Positions 33,960 to 43,459 of a stretch of DNA of 64,000 nt are shown here, piece by piece. Made by a program: the position numbers and the translations under genes. How positions within the stretch are numbered: the first letter of the stretch is position 1; the number at the start of each line of letters is the position of its first letter. The stretch is taken from contig MGVA01000061.1 of the NCBI GenBank assembly GCA_001800245.1, forward strand, positions 1-64,000, read 5' to 3'. Below the pieces are notes generated by a model. The model had not been told where the DNA came from. It made no database searches and saw only the letters and a list, made by a program, of their open reading frames with translations. The DNA is from Elusimicrobia bacterium RIFOXYA12_FULL_51_18 (GTDB lineage: Bacteria > Elusimicrobiota > Elusimicrobia > Elusimicrobiales > UBA9959).

Positions 33960-35078
33960 ATGAAAAATACTGTGAGCATCTTTACGGTAATAGCCGTATC
34001 CGGTCTGCTCGCCGCCTGCGCCGGTCGGACAAAACATGCGGCTCCTCAGTCCAGTGTGGAAGCCGTGGAGACGGAGGGGTTGGCTCCATATAGCGAGAAA
34101 GACCTGGCGGCCACCGCCAATGCCGCCTGCGCTGAAGCGCAGAAAAACGCCGTGGAATCCGTGGCCGGCTTGTTCATGGGCGCACAGTCCAGGGCCGAAA
34201 AATCCGATATCTTAAAGCAAAACCTGCTCAAGAACCCCGGCTTGTACATTAAGAAGTATAAAATCCTTTCCGAACGGCGCGAAGGAGATTTTTACCGCGT
34301 TAATATCCGGGCTTATGTTTATTTGGATAAAATCGCCGCCGTTCTGAGGGGGCTCGCCATTTTCGAAACGGCTAAATCCGGCGCGGCCGGAGCGCTGATG
34401 CTTGACGAATACTTCACAACCGCCGCCTCCGCTTACGGCGACGCTCGCAAAGCTTTTACCGAGTACCTGGGCCGTAAGACCGCCCTGATTTTTTTGGATA
34501 CGCCGGCGCTGAAGAATTCCGGCGATGAAAATTCTTTCTTTGAGGCCGCCCGCGCTTCAGGCGCGGACCTGGTGCTGATAGGAAAGGCTGAGGCCGCCCC
34601 TATGGGGGCCGCGCAGGGGCCTCAGGCCGGCTTTTATCCCGCCAGGGCCAAGGCCGAACTCAGGATCTACGAAGCCGGCACCCGAAAGTTGTTGCTGGAG
34701 ATATCCAGCCAGTCCAACGCCCTTGACGCCGCTGAAGAGGGCGCTTTCCGGAAGGCGCTTTCCTCGGCCGGTGAATTGTTGGGCCAGGAGGCTTTTTCAA
34801 AAGCCGATAAATTTATCCGGCCGGCCACGCCGCTTACTTTGCTCGTTAAGGGTTTGAAAGGGATAGATGCTGTGGGAAAGCTGAAGGCTGCGGTGCAGCG
34901 CATGGAAGTTAATGGCGCCGTACTGGAAAGTTATTCCGAAGGCGAAGCGGTTATGCTGATTTATCCGGCGCGTCCGGATTCGCAGGAGTTTTGCAGCGCT
35001 TTGCTGCGGACCGGAGTATTTAATCTTGAACTTGAACGCGTAGGCCAGTTTGAAGCGGTATTTTCGGTCATTAGGTAA
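33960..35078 (+). CDS. LPP20-like lipoprotein of a CsgG-associated trio
   Basis: A 372-residue lipoprotein: signal peptide with lipobox LLAAC (Cys at about residue 20). The domain from about 50 to 130 has the LPP20/FlgT-like pattern, with alanine-rich helix ATANAACAEAQKNAVESVAG and strands LYIKKYKILSERREGDFYRVNIRAYV. Further alpha/beta sequence (TALIFLDTPA, GADLVLIGKAEA) suggests a second nucleotide- or peptide-binding-like fold. It precedes a DUF799-like lipoprotein and a CsgG protein. These three families are commonly found together in Gram-negative genomes and are thought to form an outer-membrane complex. The start at 33960 has AAGGAGA. Confidence 0.7.
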   Translation: MKNTVSIFTVIAVSGLLAACAGRTKHAAPQSSVEAVETEGLAPYSEKDLAATANAACAEAQKNAVESVAGLFMGAQSRAEKSDILKQNLLKNPGLYIKKYKILSERREGDFYRVNIRAYVYLDKIAAVLRGLAIFETAKSGAAGALMLDEYFTTAASAYGDARKAFTEYLGRKTALIFLDTPALKNSGDENSFFEAARASGADLVLIGKAEAAPMGAAQGPQAGFYPARAKAELRIYEAGTRKLLLEISSQSNALDAAEEGAFRKALSSAGELLGQEAFSKADKFIRPATPLTLLVKGLKGIDAVGKLKAAVQRMEVNGAVLESYSEGEAVMLIYPARPDSQEFCSALLRTGVFNLELERVGQFEAVFSVIR

Positions 35079-35141
35079 CAGCAGACTGTTAAGCGTGCCG
35101 GCCCGCACTTTTGATAGGCTGTTAAGGGATGAGGCGGAATT

Positions 35142-35768
35142 TTGAAAGATCACTACGCAGGGATACGGCTGCGTGCGGCCTTACTGGCGCCGTTGCTTTT
35201 CAGTGCCTGTGCCGGATCTGCCAGTTACCTTATCTCTCCCGCGCTTCAGGCGGTTCCGGATGGACGTATCGCTCTGTTGCCTTTTGAAAACTACTCCAAC
35301 GACGTTTCCGCCCCGGGGCTTATGCGGGGAGAGATCTCAAAACGTTTCATGCTGCGCGGCTATTCACCTCTGGACACCGCTGAGACGGATGAGAAGCTTC
35401 GGGCTATGGGCATTACCGATGGCGGCCAGCTTCCTTCGGTCAAGCCTGAAGAGATAGGCGGTGCTTTAGGCGTAAGTCTCCTTTGCTATGGATCGTTGGA
35501 GGATTTTACTTTTCAGAACCTTGGGTTTGTCGTTCGGAAATCGGTCGGACTCCGTATAAGGATAGTTTCCGCCGCGACCGGTGAGACGCTTTTTGATGCC
35601 GTGGGAAAAGGCAGGAATATAAAGGTGTTTCTGAACAGGGATGAGGCAACGGCGGCTTTTGTGGTTTATTCGGTGCAAAAGCTGGCTGAAAACATGCTTA
35701 AGCATCCGCTTTGGGCGGAATCCGGGAAGGCCATGGATCAGGCTTTTGCGCGGCTGCCACGGCGCTAA
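35142..35768 (+). CDS. DUF799/GNA1162-like lipoprotein
   Basis: A 208-residue lipoprotein with a TTG start preceded by GAGGCGG. Lipobox LFSAC is near residue 22. The mature part opens with the family-like RIALLPFENYSNDVSAPGLM and includes VSLLCYGSLEDFTFQNLG, matching the GNA1162 (DUF799) plan of an alpha/beta periplasmic lipoprotein. Usually encoded beside CsgG-like and LPP20-like proteins, as here. The 63-bp gap to the previous gene and 141-bp gap to the next do not exclude one operon. Confidence 0.7.
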   Translation: MKDHYAGIRLRAALLAPLLFSACAGSASYLISPALQAVPDGRIALLPFENYSNDVSAPGLMRGEISKRFMLRGYSPLDTAETDEKLRAMGITDGGQLPSVKPEEIGGALGVSLLCYGSLEDFTFQNLGFVVRKSVGLRIRIVSAATGETLFDAVGKGRNIKVFLNRDEATAAFVVYSVQKLAENMLKHPLWAESGKAMDQAFARLPRR

Positions 35769-35909
35769 GTTTTAAGCATGTAAAGGGCGGGGAAGTTTAT
35801 AATTCATTTATGTCGCCGCTTATGTCGTGTCATTACGGAATTCGCCTCCGGTTCAGCGGGCGTCCGCCGGACTTGCGGAATAATTCCTTTTATTATGGAG
35901 GACTTTAAT

Positions 35910-36851
35910 ATGGATAAAAACAAGCTTATGGCACTGGGGGTAACGCTCGTTCTGTCGGTTGCGTGTTCGCCTTCCAAAACTGTAAAGATGCAGCAGGCGC
36001 TAAGCGTGGATAAAACCGAAAGGGTGGAGTCCAAATATGCCGGGCCCAAACGCCGCATCGGCGTGTCTGAGTTCGTCAATAAAACCACCTACGGCCAGGG
36101 CCGTCTTGGCGGGTCCGCCACCGACATTCTGGTGACCGAACTCACCAAGTCCGGCAAATTCATAGTTGTGGAACGTGACCGCATGGAAAAAATAATGGAG
36201 GAGCAGAAACTACAAAGCCAGGGCATGACCGATCCCCAGACAGCGGCTCAGGTGGGCCGCATCCTCGGCCTTGAAGCCATAGTGGTCGGGGCTGTTTCCC
36301 AGTTCGGTGTTAAGACCGAGGGCTCAGATTACCTTATCAGCCAGACCAAAAAACAAGTGGCCGACGTTACCGTGGATATCCGGCTTGTGGACGTGCAGAG
36401 CGGCCAGGTCCTCATGGCCGATTCCGGCAAGGGGCAGGCCAAATCCAAGAAAGGCTCTTTCCTCGGCATGGGCACCAAGGGCGGCTATGATGAGACGATA
36501 GAAGGCGAGGCCCTGCGGGCCGCCATCGTGCAATTCGTGACTAATATAGACAGCCAGCTTAATAAAAAGGCGTGGTCCTGCATGGTGGCCGACGCCTCCG
36601 GGGACGGGATATATCTAAACGCCGGCCAGGACTCCGGGATGAGCGTCGGGATGAAACTAGATTGTTTCAGCCAGCGCGGAGAGATCCGTGACCCGCGTTC
36701 CAACCTGGTTATAGGCCATAGGGAAGAATATCTGGGCATGGTGGAAATTCAGCGCTATTGCGGAGATACCGGCGACTGTTCCATAGCCAGGATGATCAAT
36801 GCCGCCGGCGGGGCGCCAAAGGCCAAAGATATTTGCAGGCTGGCGAAGTAA
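35910..36851 (+). CDS. CsgG/HfaB-family outer-membrane lipoprotein
   Basis: A 313-residue protein beginning MDKNKLMALGVTLVLSVACS, with a possible lipobox cysteine. The CsgG core follows: RRIGVSEFVNKT, LVTELTKSGKFIVVERDRM, MTDPQTAAQVGRILGLEAIV and VTVDIRLVDVQSGQVLMADS. CsgG forms the export channel for curli subunits; related proteins anchor holdfast or flagellar structures. No curli subunit gene is nearby, so the trio probably does something else. Residues 210-313 add a C-terminal extension with four cysteines. The start at 35910 has GGAGG 8 nt upstream. Confidence 0.85.
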   Translation: MDKNKLMALGVTLVLSVACSPSKTVKMQQALSVDKTERVESKYAGPKRRIGVSEFVNKTTYGQGRLGGSATDILVTELTKSGKFIVVERDRMEKIMEEQKLQSQGMTDPQTAAQVGRILGLEAIVVGAVSQFGVKTEGSDYLISQTKKQVADVTVDIRLVDVQSGQVLMADSGKGQAKSKKGSFLGMGTKGGYDETIEGEALRAAIVQFVTNIDSQLNKKAWSCMVADASGDGIYLNAGQDSGMSVGMKLDCFSQRGEIRDPRSNLVIGHREEYLGMVEIQRYCGDTGDCSIARMINAAGGAPKAKDICRLAK

Positions 36852-36911
36852 CGCCGCAAGCAGGAAAGCGTAAACCGGGGAGATGGAGATATTTAAATTT
36901 GTTTTTTGTGA

Positions 36912-36976
36912 GCGACAGTACGCTGTCGGGGCGCCGGTATATAATATCCGTGATGCGGGGTGCGACAGGGGGGGGG
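36912..36976 (+). promoter_or_regulatory. comM upstream region: hairpin, -10 and 9-G tract
   Basis: GCGACAG-TACG-CTGTCGG hairpin (36912-36929), TATAAT (36940-36945), the repeat-family tail GCGGGGTGCGACAG (ending 36968) and then nine G (36968-36976), only 7 nt before the comM ATG at 36984. The G tract supplies or replaces the Shine-Dalgarno, so its length would change SD spacing. Confidence 0.55.
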
Positions 36977-36983
36977 TGGGAGC

Positions 36984-38522
36984 ATGTTGTCAAAGCTGCA
37001 CACATCCGGACTCAGAGGCATAGACGGGTTTAACATCAGGGTAGAGGTGGATGTAGCGAAAGGGCTGCCTACCTATGCCGTGGTTGGATTGCCGGATGCC
37101 GGCATAAAAGAATCAAAAGACCGGGTTGTCGCCGCGGTGAGGAATTCAGGTTTTGATTTTCCGGTGAAAAAAATCACCGTAAACCTGGCCCCAGCCGAAG
37201 TAAAGAAGACCGGCACACATTTCGATCTGCCGATTGCGCTCGGGGTCCTGGCCGCCTCCGGCAAAGTAAAGAAAGAAGCCGCCGCCAGGCTTGAGACTGC
37301 GGTGTTTATAGGGGAACTGGCCCTGGACGGAGCTTTAAGGCCGGTGATAGGCGTACTGCCCATGCTTTTGTCGCTTAAACAAAGCGGATCACGGAAGATT
37401 GCCATAGTTCCGGTGGAAAATTCGGCTGAAGCGGCATTGAGCGGCCTTGACTGCCTGGCAGCGGGAAGTCTTAAGGAAGCGCTCGATTGGATCAACGGCG
37501 CGGCGGAGCTTTCGCCTTGCCGTCCCGCGGAGCGGGAACTCCGGGCCACGGCTCTGGGAGATTTTTCAGAAGTTAAAAATCAGGCTTTCGCCAAGCGCGC
37601 GCTTGAGATAGCGGCCGCCGGCTCTCATAACGTTATCATGATAGGCCCTCCCGGAACGGGCAAGAGCATGCTGGCGCGGCGCTTCGCCTCTATTTTACCG
37701 CCGCTAACGGATGAAGAAGCGCTGGAAGTCACTAAGATATATTCGGTTATCGGATTGATAAAATCTTCACGCCTGATTACCGAAAGGCCGTTTCGTGAGC
37801 CGCACCATACTATTTCGGATGCCGCACTTATTGGAGGCGGTACTAATCCCAGGCCCGGGGAAGTCTCGCTCGCTCATAACGGGGTTTTGTTCCTTGACGA
37901 ATTTACGGAGTTTTCCAGGCCGGCTATAGAGTCCCTTCGGGAGCCGCTTGAATCATGGAAGGTTACGGTTTCGCGCGTAAAGGAAACCGTGGTTTACCCG
38001 GCCAGGTGTCTGCTGGTGGCGGCCATGAACCCCTGTCCGTGCGGCTATTTAGGCCATGATGTACGCGAATGTTCGTGTACGCCGCTTCAGGTCCATAAGT
38101 ACCGCGCCAAGGTCTCCGGGCCCATTATGGACCGCATAGACCTGCATCTGCAGCTAAGCCCGATTAAATTCGCCGATTGGGAGGCTCTGCCGCGCGGCGA
38201 GACTTCCCGGACGGTGGGTGAGAGGGTGGCCGCGGCAATGGCGGCCCAGCGGGTCCGGTTCAAGGATTCCGGCATCCGTGCCAACGCTTTCATGGGAGTC
38301 AGGGAGCTGCGCGAACACTGCCGCCTGCCGGAAGGAGCCGCCGGCCTTCTTGAGACCGCCATGAATAAATTGGGCTTTTCCGCAAGGTCTCTGGATAAAA
38401 TACTTAAGATCTCTCGCACCGTGGCTGACCTGGACGGTTCACCGGAAGTTAAAAAGGCGCATATAATAGAAGCCATGCAATACCGCGCCTTGGATAAAAC
38501 TACCGAGCTGGTAGCGAAGTAA
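36984..38522 (+). CDS. comM: ComM/YifB-family Mg-chelatase-like AAA+ ATPase
   Basis: A 512-residue protein. The N-terminal Lon-like fold (AKGLPTYAVVGLPDAGIKES) precedes the AAA+ module with Walker A IGPPGTGKSML and Walker B LFLDEFTEF. A cysteine cluster, CPCGYLGHDVRECSC, follows, and the C-terminal Mg_chelatase_C region contains ARSLDKILKISRTVADLD. ComM is a branch-migration helicase for integrating incoming DNA in natural transformation. dprA two genes downstream fits. The start is the ATG after the G tract. Confidence 0.92.
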   Translation: MLSKLHTSGLRGIDGFNIRVEVDVAKGLPTYAVVGLPDAGIKESKDRVVAAVRNSGFDFPVKKITVNLAPAEVKKTGTHFDLPIALGVLAASGKVKKEAAARLETAVFIGELALDGALRPVIGVLPMLLSLKQSGSRKIAIVPVENSAEAALSGLDCLAAGSLKEALDWINGAAELSPCRPAERELRATALGDFSEVKNQAFAKRALEIAAAGSHNVIMIGPPGTGKSMLARRFASILPPLTDEEALEVTKIYSVIGLIKSSRLITERPFREPHHTISDAALIGGGTNPRPGEVSLAHNGVLFLDEFTEFSRPAIESLREPLESWKVTVSRVKETVVYPARCLLVAAMNPCPCGYLGHDVRECSCTPLQVHKYRAKVSGPIMDRIDLHLQLSPIKFADWEALPRGETSRTVGERVAAAMAAQRVRFKDSGIRANAFMGVRELREHCRLPEGAAGLLETAMNKLGFSARSLDKILKISRTVADLDGSPEVKKAHIIEAMQYRALDKTTELVAK

Positions 38523-38664
38523 TAGCAGCTTGATTTGCCTGTGGGACTATAAGTTTAGCTATACGGACGTATGACAAAAAGAGCTTTTGCGCTGAGGCGG
38601 TGAAGTTCGTCTGTACGGGGGGATTTACGCGTAATTGCTGGCATTTGCATAATTTGGAGGAACG

Positions 38665-39933
38665 ATGAAATTGCTTATAACCGTCGGAATGATCTTCTCG
38701 CTGGCCGCTTCCGTAAGCGCACAGCAGGTAACGCTGCCGGGCGGGGGGGATGAGTATGGGCGTGAATCTCAAAGCGTGAAATCCGTAGCTATCCCGCCTG
38801 TGCCGGATTCTGAAGCCGGTTCCTCCGTTACGGAATCGCCGGAAAAAGCGGAAGCCGCCAAGAGCACTGCAGCCGTCAATGCGGTAAAGAATGACATCAA
38901 AAATAAAAAAATCCCCAAGCCGGCCGCGGAAAAGAAAATCGTTCCGGCTTCAACCGCCGTTGAGACAGCTGTTTCCAAGGCCGCTCCCGGAGTTATTGTT
39001 ATAAAACCGAGCGAAGAAATGAATACCGCCGCAACCGCGTCCGCAAAACCGTCGGCCGCGGCTTCCGCTAAGCCGGCAGGGGACGCGAAACCGCTTGTTC
39101 AGAACGCGCCCGCGGTGAAATTATCCCAGCCTAAGGCTGAAACTAAAAAGGAAGCCGCGCCGCTTATCGCCGGCCCTAAGGTCGGTTTCGCGGTTACTAA
39201 AAAACACACCATCATCAAGGGTGAAACTCTATGGGATCTTTCTAATGAATATTATAAAGATCCGTTCAAATGGGGCAAAATATACACAGGTAACCTGGAT
39301 AAAATAACGGACCCGGACCACATCTATCCCAGGGAAGAGATAGACATACCCGGGATGACCGAGATTGTAAATCCCGCTCCGAATCCTGAAACCGTTACCG
39401 ATATGGATGCTTTGGTAAGCGAAGAAGGCGTGGCGTCTCCGTATGGAAAAGCCGGCCTCACGGTCAATCCTGGACACATCGGGGCCGCTTCAGCCCGTAG
39501 TCTAAAATCCAAGGACGGTTTATTGAGTAAGGAGACATTAGAGGATATTTATGCCAGCGGCCTCTCGGAAGAAATGCCAGAAGACCTTAAGGAGTGGGCT
39601 GATAACATTAAGATAGCTCCGGATAGTTGGGCGCCTGATGGTGTGATAACCGGCGTAATAACATCCGAAAGCGATGTTATGTCCGGCAGTCTCACTTCCA
39701 GCGGTGAAATGGTTCAGATCAAGTCTAATAAGGCCGGCGTTTTAAAGTCCGGCGATATCGTTACCGCATATATGAAAGGTTCTATCGCCCTGGACAAAGA
39801 TGGGAAAGAACTGGGCCGTGAGTTGCAGAAGACCGGTATGCTTGAAGTGGTAGGAGTGGAAGGTTCGATCGTTAAAGCTCGCATCATTGAAGCCGTCACT
39901 TCCGTGGATAGCGGGCAGGTGATAGTCAAATGA
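38665..39933 (+). CDS. secreted LysM-domain protein
   Basis: A 422-residue protein with a signal peptide (MKLLITVGMIFSLAASVSA) and GGAGG. A long Ala/Lys/Pro linker precedes a single LysM at about residues 180-230 (HTIIKGETLWDLSNEYYKDP, ending HIYPREEIDIP), which binds peptidoglycan. About 190 residues follow, including a strand-rich end (GVITGVITSESDVMSGS, LKSGDIVTAYMKG) like proteins of the periplasmic LysM/BON or YgaU type. Its stop overlaps the dprA start. Confidence 0.83.
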   Translation: MKLLITVGMIFSLAASVSAQQVTLPGGGDEYGRESQSVKSVAIPPVPDSEAGSSVTESPEKAEAAKSTAAVNAVKNDIKNKKIPKPAAEKKIVPASTAVETAVSKAAPGVIVIKPSEEMNTAATASAKPSAAASAKPAGDAKPLVQNAPAVKLSQPKAETKKEAAPLIAGPKVGFAVTKKHTIIKGETLWDLSNEYYKDPFKWGKIYTGNLDKITDPDHIYPREEIDIPGMTEIVNPAPNPETVTDMDALVSEEGVASPYGKAGLTVNPGHIGAASARSLKSKDGLLSKETLEDIYASGLSEEMPEDLKEWADNIKIAPDSWAPDGVITGVITSESDVMSGSLTSSGEMVQIKSNKAGVLKSGDIVTAYMKGSIALDKDGKELGRELQKTGMLEVVGVEGSIVKARIIEAVTSVDSGQVIVK

Positions 39934-41063
39934 TCAATAGAGAAGAAGAAATACTGGCGCGTATCCGCTTGAACGCGGTTTCCTGCATGCGGACCGATTG
40001 GCTTTTAAGGCTGATAGAACTTTATGGCGGCGCGGAGGAGGTGCTCTCCAAAAGCGCCGGCGAACTTTCCGCGGACGGAGGTCTTTCGCCGGAAACCGCC
40101 GGTAACTTTGTTTCTAACCTCTCTGCGACGGACCCGCATAAAGAACTTGAAGCCGCGCGCAAGTCCGGAGCCAGGATCTTTACCGCACTAGACGGATATT
40201 TTCCGGAACTGCTAGGTAAAATATACGATCCTCCTTTGGCGCTTTATGTCAAAGGCGACCTGGCGCTTGGCCGCGCGCCGGTGGGGATAGTCGGTACCCG
40301 TAACCCCACCGACTATGGAGTAAGGAGCGCGGCGCGCCTGGCCAGAGAACTGTCCGCTTCCGGGCTTACCGTTGTCAGCGGCTTGGCCCGGGGAATAGAT
40401 ACCGTGGCTCACGATGCTTCGGTTAAATCCGGAGGGGTGACATGGGCCGTGCTGGGCGCCGGTCTGAATATTTGCTATCCGCGCGAAAATAAAAAACTTG
40501 CCGAAAGTATCCTGGAGAGAGACGGTGCGCTGGTTTCCGAATTTCCCATGGATGCCGGACCTATGCCCGCGAATTTCCCAAGGCGTAACCGTATTATATC
40601 CGGCCTATCCTACGCCACCGTGGTTATCGAGGGGGATTTTAAATCCGGCGCTCTTATCACCGCCCGGGCCGCGCTGGAGCAGGGCCGGGAGGTCTTGGCT
40701 CTCCCCGGTCCCGTGGACAGCGTTATGAGCCGGGGGCCTAATATGCTGATCAAAAACGGGGCGGCTCTGGTGGAGGGCGTTGCTGATATTATAGCCTCAT
40801 TGCCGCCGGAAGCCCTTTTCGGTCTCGCGCCGGTCCGGCATGACCGGAGGGCGGAAAAGGCCGCCGCCGGGCGTCTATCCGAGCTATCTCCGGACGCTAA
40901 ATCCGCTTGCGGCGCTATAACAGGCAGCGAGGGCGGACTTAACATGGACGGTCTTGTTCATACCCTCGGTTGGCCGGTCCAGCGCGCCGCCGCGGCGCTC
41001 TTTGAACTTGAAACTTCGTCTATCATTACCCAGAGCGCCGATAAATATAAAACAACCGTTTAA
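39930..41063 (+). CDS. dprA: DNA-processing protein DprA
   Basis: A 377-residue protein with the Rossmann-like DprA core: VGIVGTRNPTDYG, VVSGLARGIDTVAH, VLGAGLNICYPRENKKL, NFPRRNRIISGLS and SGALITARAALEQGREV. A short C-terminal winged-helix-like domain follows (GLNMDGLVHTLGWPVQRAAAALF). It loads RecA on incoming single-stranded DNA during transformation. It overlaps the LysM gene by 4 bp and is followed by topA, a common order. Confidence 0.95.
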   Translation: MINREEEILARIRLNAVSCMRTDWLLRLIELYGGAEEVLSKSAGELSADGGLSPETAGNFVSNLSATDPHKELEAARKSGARIFTALDGYFPELLGKIYDPPLALYVKGDLALGRAPVGIVGTRNPTDYGVRSAARLARELSASGLTVVSGLARGIDTVAHDASVKSGGVTWAVLGAGLNICYPRENKKLAESILERDGALVSEFPMDAGPMPANFPRRNRIISGLSYATVVIEGDFKSGALITARAALEQGREVLALPGPVDSVMSRGPNMLIKNGAALVEGVADIIASLPPEALFGLAPVRHDRRAEKAAAGRLSELSPDAKSACGAITGSEGGLNMDGLVHTLGWPVQRAAAALFELETSSIITQSADKYKTTV

Positions 41064-41142
41064 TATTCCTGTCCCTTGCCCGGCAAAAAAGTATAAAATA
41101 TAACTTCCGTATTTTAAAACACCGCCCCGGAAGCGCGGGGGC

Positions 41143-43347
41143 ATGGATTTATTTATTATGGCAACCAAAAAAAACGAAAAGCCGGAAAAAGCCCCGAAAA
41201 CAACCAAGGCCGCCGGTACGCAAGCTCCCAAAAAGATCCTGGTGATAGTGGAGTCTCCAACCAAAGAAAAGACCATAGGCCGGTTCCTGAGCGGCGGGTA
41301 TGTGGTACGCAGCTCTTACGGGCATGTGAGGGACCTGCCCAAGGACGAGCTTGGCGTGGACGTGGACCACGAGTTTAATTCGAAATATGTGCTGGTGGAG
41401 CGGGCCAGGAAGATTATCCCGGAGCTCAACGGCCTCGCTAAGAATTCCGACGCTATCTACCTGGCCACCGACCCGGACCGGGAGGGTGAAGCTATCTCAT
41501 GGCATTTGCGCGAGGCCATCGCGGCCGATAGATCCAAGTTTCAACGCATCAGCTTTCACGAGATCACCAAGGCCGCTATCGAGGCCTCGCTTAAGTCCCC
41601 GCGCGAACTGGATATGAACCTCGTCAACGCCCAGCAGGCCCGGCGCATCATCGACCGTCTGGTCGGCTACAAACTTTCGCCTCTTTTATGGTCCAAGATA
41701 AAGAGCGGCTTGTCCGCCGGCCGCGTACAATCCGTGACCGTGCGTCTGGTGGCCGAGCGCGCCAAGGAAATAGCGGCCTTCACCGAAGAGGATTATTACA
41801 CGCTTTATGCCAGGCTCGCCAAGGACGCGGAGGGCAGAGATTTTGAGTCCAAGCTGGTGCGCTGGCACGCCAAACCCGTGGAACAGACGATCCTGCTCAA
41901 GCTGTTCGCCGAGGATTACCGTTATAAAACTTCCGTCTTCAAAAAATTGGAGGATACCGTGGAGGCGGCCACACTGCTCAGGAACGCCACCCTTACGGTC
42001 TCCAAGGTCGAGTCCAAGGCGGTCAGGCAGAAACCCAAGCCGCCGTTCATTACCAGTACTTTGCAGCAGGACGCTTACAATAAACTGAGCTTTTCCTCGG
42101 ATCGCACTATGAAGGTGGCCCAGAGCCTATATGAAGGCGTGGAACTGGGCGGAGAGCGCGCCGGCCTCATCACCTACATGAGGACCGACTCGTTCAATGT
42201 CTCCACTGAGATACAGAACGAAACTATCAAGTTCGTGGCCGGAACTTACGGCAAGGAATTCGTGCCAGCCAAGCCGCCGGTTTACCTCAAGAAAGTCAAG
42301 GGCGCGCAGGAAGCCCATGAAGCCATCCATCCGACCTCGGTTTACCGCAGGCCGGAGGATGTCAACTCCTTCCTGAACCCCGACCAGGCCAAACTGTACG
42401 ACCTTATCTGGCGCAGATTCCTGGCCAGCCAGATGGAGGAGGCCGTGTTCGATTCCGTGAGTATCGAGATAACCGATGCTAACGGCGTAGCCGTCCTGCG
42501 AACCAGCGGGCGCACCATGAAGTTCGAGGGCTATCTTAAGGTGTACCGCGAAGAGAAAGAGGAAGAGGTTACGGACGACGAAGAGGAAGAGGATTCCATA
42601 ATACCGCCCCTGAAAGAAGGCGATAAGCTTATCCTTAAGGACGTTATAAGCAAGGCGCACAGGACCAGCCCGCCACCCAACTATAACGAGGCCAGCATCA
42701 TCAAAACCCTTGAAAAGCACGGGATCGGCCGCCCGTCCACCTATTCCGTCATCATCAAGAATGTGGTGGACCGCGGGTATATCAAGCGCGAGAAAGACAG
42801 GAAATTGCTTATCAGCGAACTGGGAGCGCTGGTCACCGAAAAACTTAAGGATTTTTTCCCGGACATTATGGACATTTCCTATACCGCCTCCATCGAAGAT
42901 AAACTGGATGATATAGCGGACGGAACCATAAACTGGGTTAAGATGATATCGGATTTTTACGGTCCATTTGCCCGGAATCTCGGCAAGGCCGAGACCGATA
43001 TGGTCAAGTCGCGTCCCACTGTGGTCAAAACCAACGAGAAATGCCCGCTCTGTCTGAGCCTTTTAGTAATGCGTGAGAGCAAGTTTGGCAAATATCTATC
43101 CTGTTCCAGGTTCCCCAAATGCAAGGGAAAGATACCGTTGGATAGGGAAGGAAACAAGATAGATGTTTTCAAACCCATCCCTATAGAAAAGATCTGCACC
43201 AAGTGTAATAAGAACAAGATGCTGCTGCGCAAAAGCGCGCGCGGATATTTCCTGGCCTGTTCCGGCTTCCCAAAGTGCCGCAACATAGAAAAGGTTACTG
43301 ATCCCGAAGTGGAACAGATAATAAACGGCGCAAACCCGAAGTCTTGA
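41143..43347 (+). CDS. topA: DNA topoisomerase I
   Basis: A 734-residue type IA topoisomerase: TOPRIM domain with ILVIVESPTKEKTIGRFL and ATDPDREGEAISWHL, active-site tyrosine in GLITYMRTDS, and the conserved HEAIHPT. Two C-terminal zinc ribbons (CPLCLSLL with CSRFPKCKG, and CTKCNKNK with CSGFPKC) bind DNA. A charged stretch EEKEEEVTDDEEEED near residue 470 is an unusual acidic insert. A second ATG at 41158 is an alternative start; neither has a strong site. It relaxes negative supercoils. Confidence 0.97.
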   Translation: MDLFIMATKKNEKPEKAPKTTKAAGTQAPKKILVIVESPTKEKTIGRFLSGGYVVRSSYGHVRDLPKDELGVDVDHEFNSKYVLVERARKIIPELNGLAKNSDAIYLATDPDREGEAISWHLREAIAADRSKFQRISFHEITKAAIEASLKSPRELDMNLVNAQQARRIIDRLVGYKLSPLLWSKIKSGLSAGRVQSVTVRLVAERAKEIAAFTEEDYYTLYARLAKDAEGRDFESKLVRWHAKPVEQTILLKLFAEDYRYKTSVFKKLEDTVEAATLLRNATLTVSKVESKAVRQKPKPPFITSTLQQDAYNKLSFSSDRTMKVAQSLYEGVELGGERAGLITYMRTDSFNVSTEIQNETIKFVAGTYGKEFVPAKPPVYLKKVKGAQEAHEAIHPTSVYRRPEDVNSFLNPDQAKLYDLIWRRFLASQMEEAVFDSVSIEITDANGVAVLRTSGRTMKFEGYLKVYREEKEEEVTDDEEEEDSIIPPLKEGDKLILKDVISKAHRTSPPPNYNEASIIKTLEKHGIGRPSTYSVIIKNVVDRGYIKREKDRKLLISELGALVTEKLKDFFPDIMDISYTASIEDKLDDIADGTINWVKMISDFYGPFARNLGKAETDMVKSRPTVVKTNEKCPLCLSLLVMRESKFGKYLSCSRFPKCKGKIPLDREGNKIDVFKPIPIEKICTKCNKNKMLLRKSARGYFLACSGFPKCRNIEKVTDPEVEQIINGANPKS

Positions 43348-43411
43348 GTATAAGAGCAGGGTGAAAAAATATTCGCGTTTAGCAGAGTCCCGTTAGTCGG
43401 CGCCCTTCTTT

Positions 43412-43452
43412 AAAATAAAATTGCCGGGCTTAAAGCCCGGCAATTTTATTTT
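43412..43452. terminator. bidirectional intrinsic terminator between topA and the amylase
   Basis: An 18-bp perfect stem (43412-43429 with 43435-43452), GC-rich at the tip and A/T-rich at the base, around TTAAA. It serves both convergent genes. Confidence 0.93.
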
Positions 43453-43459
43453 AAAAATA

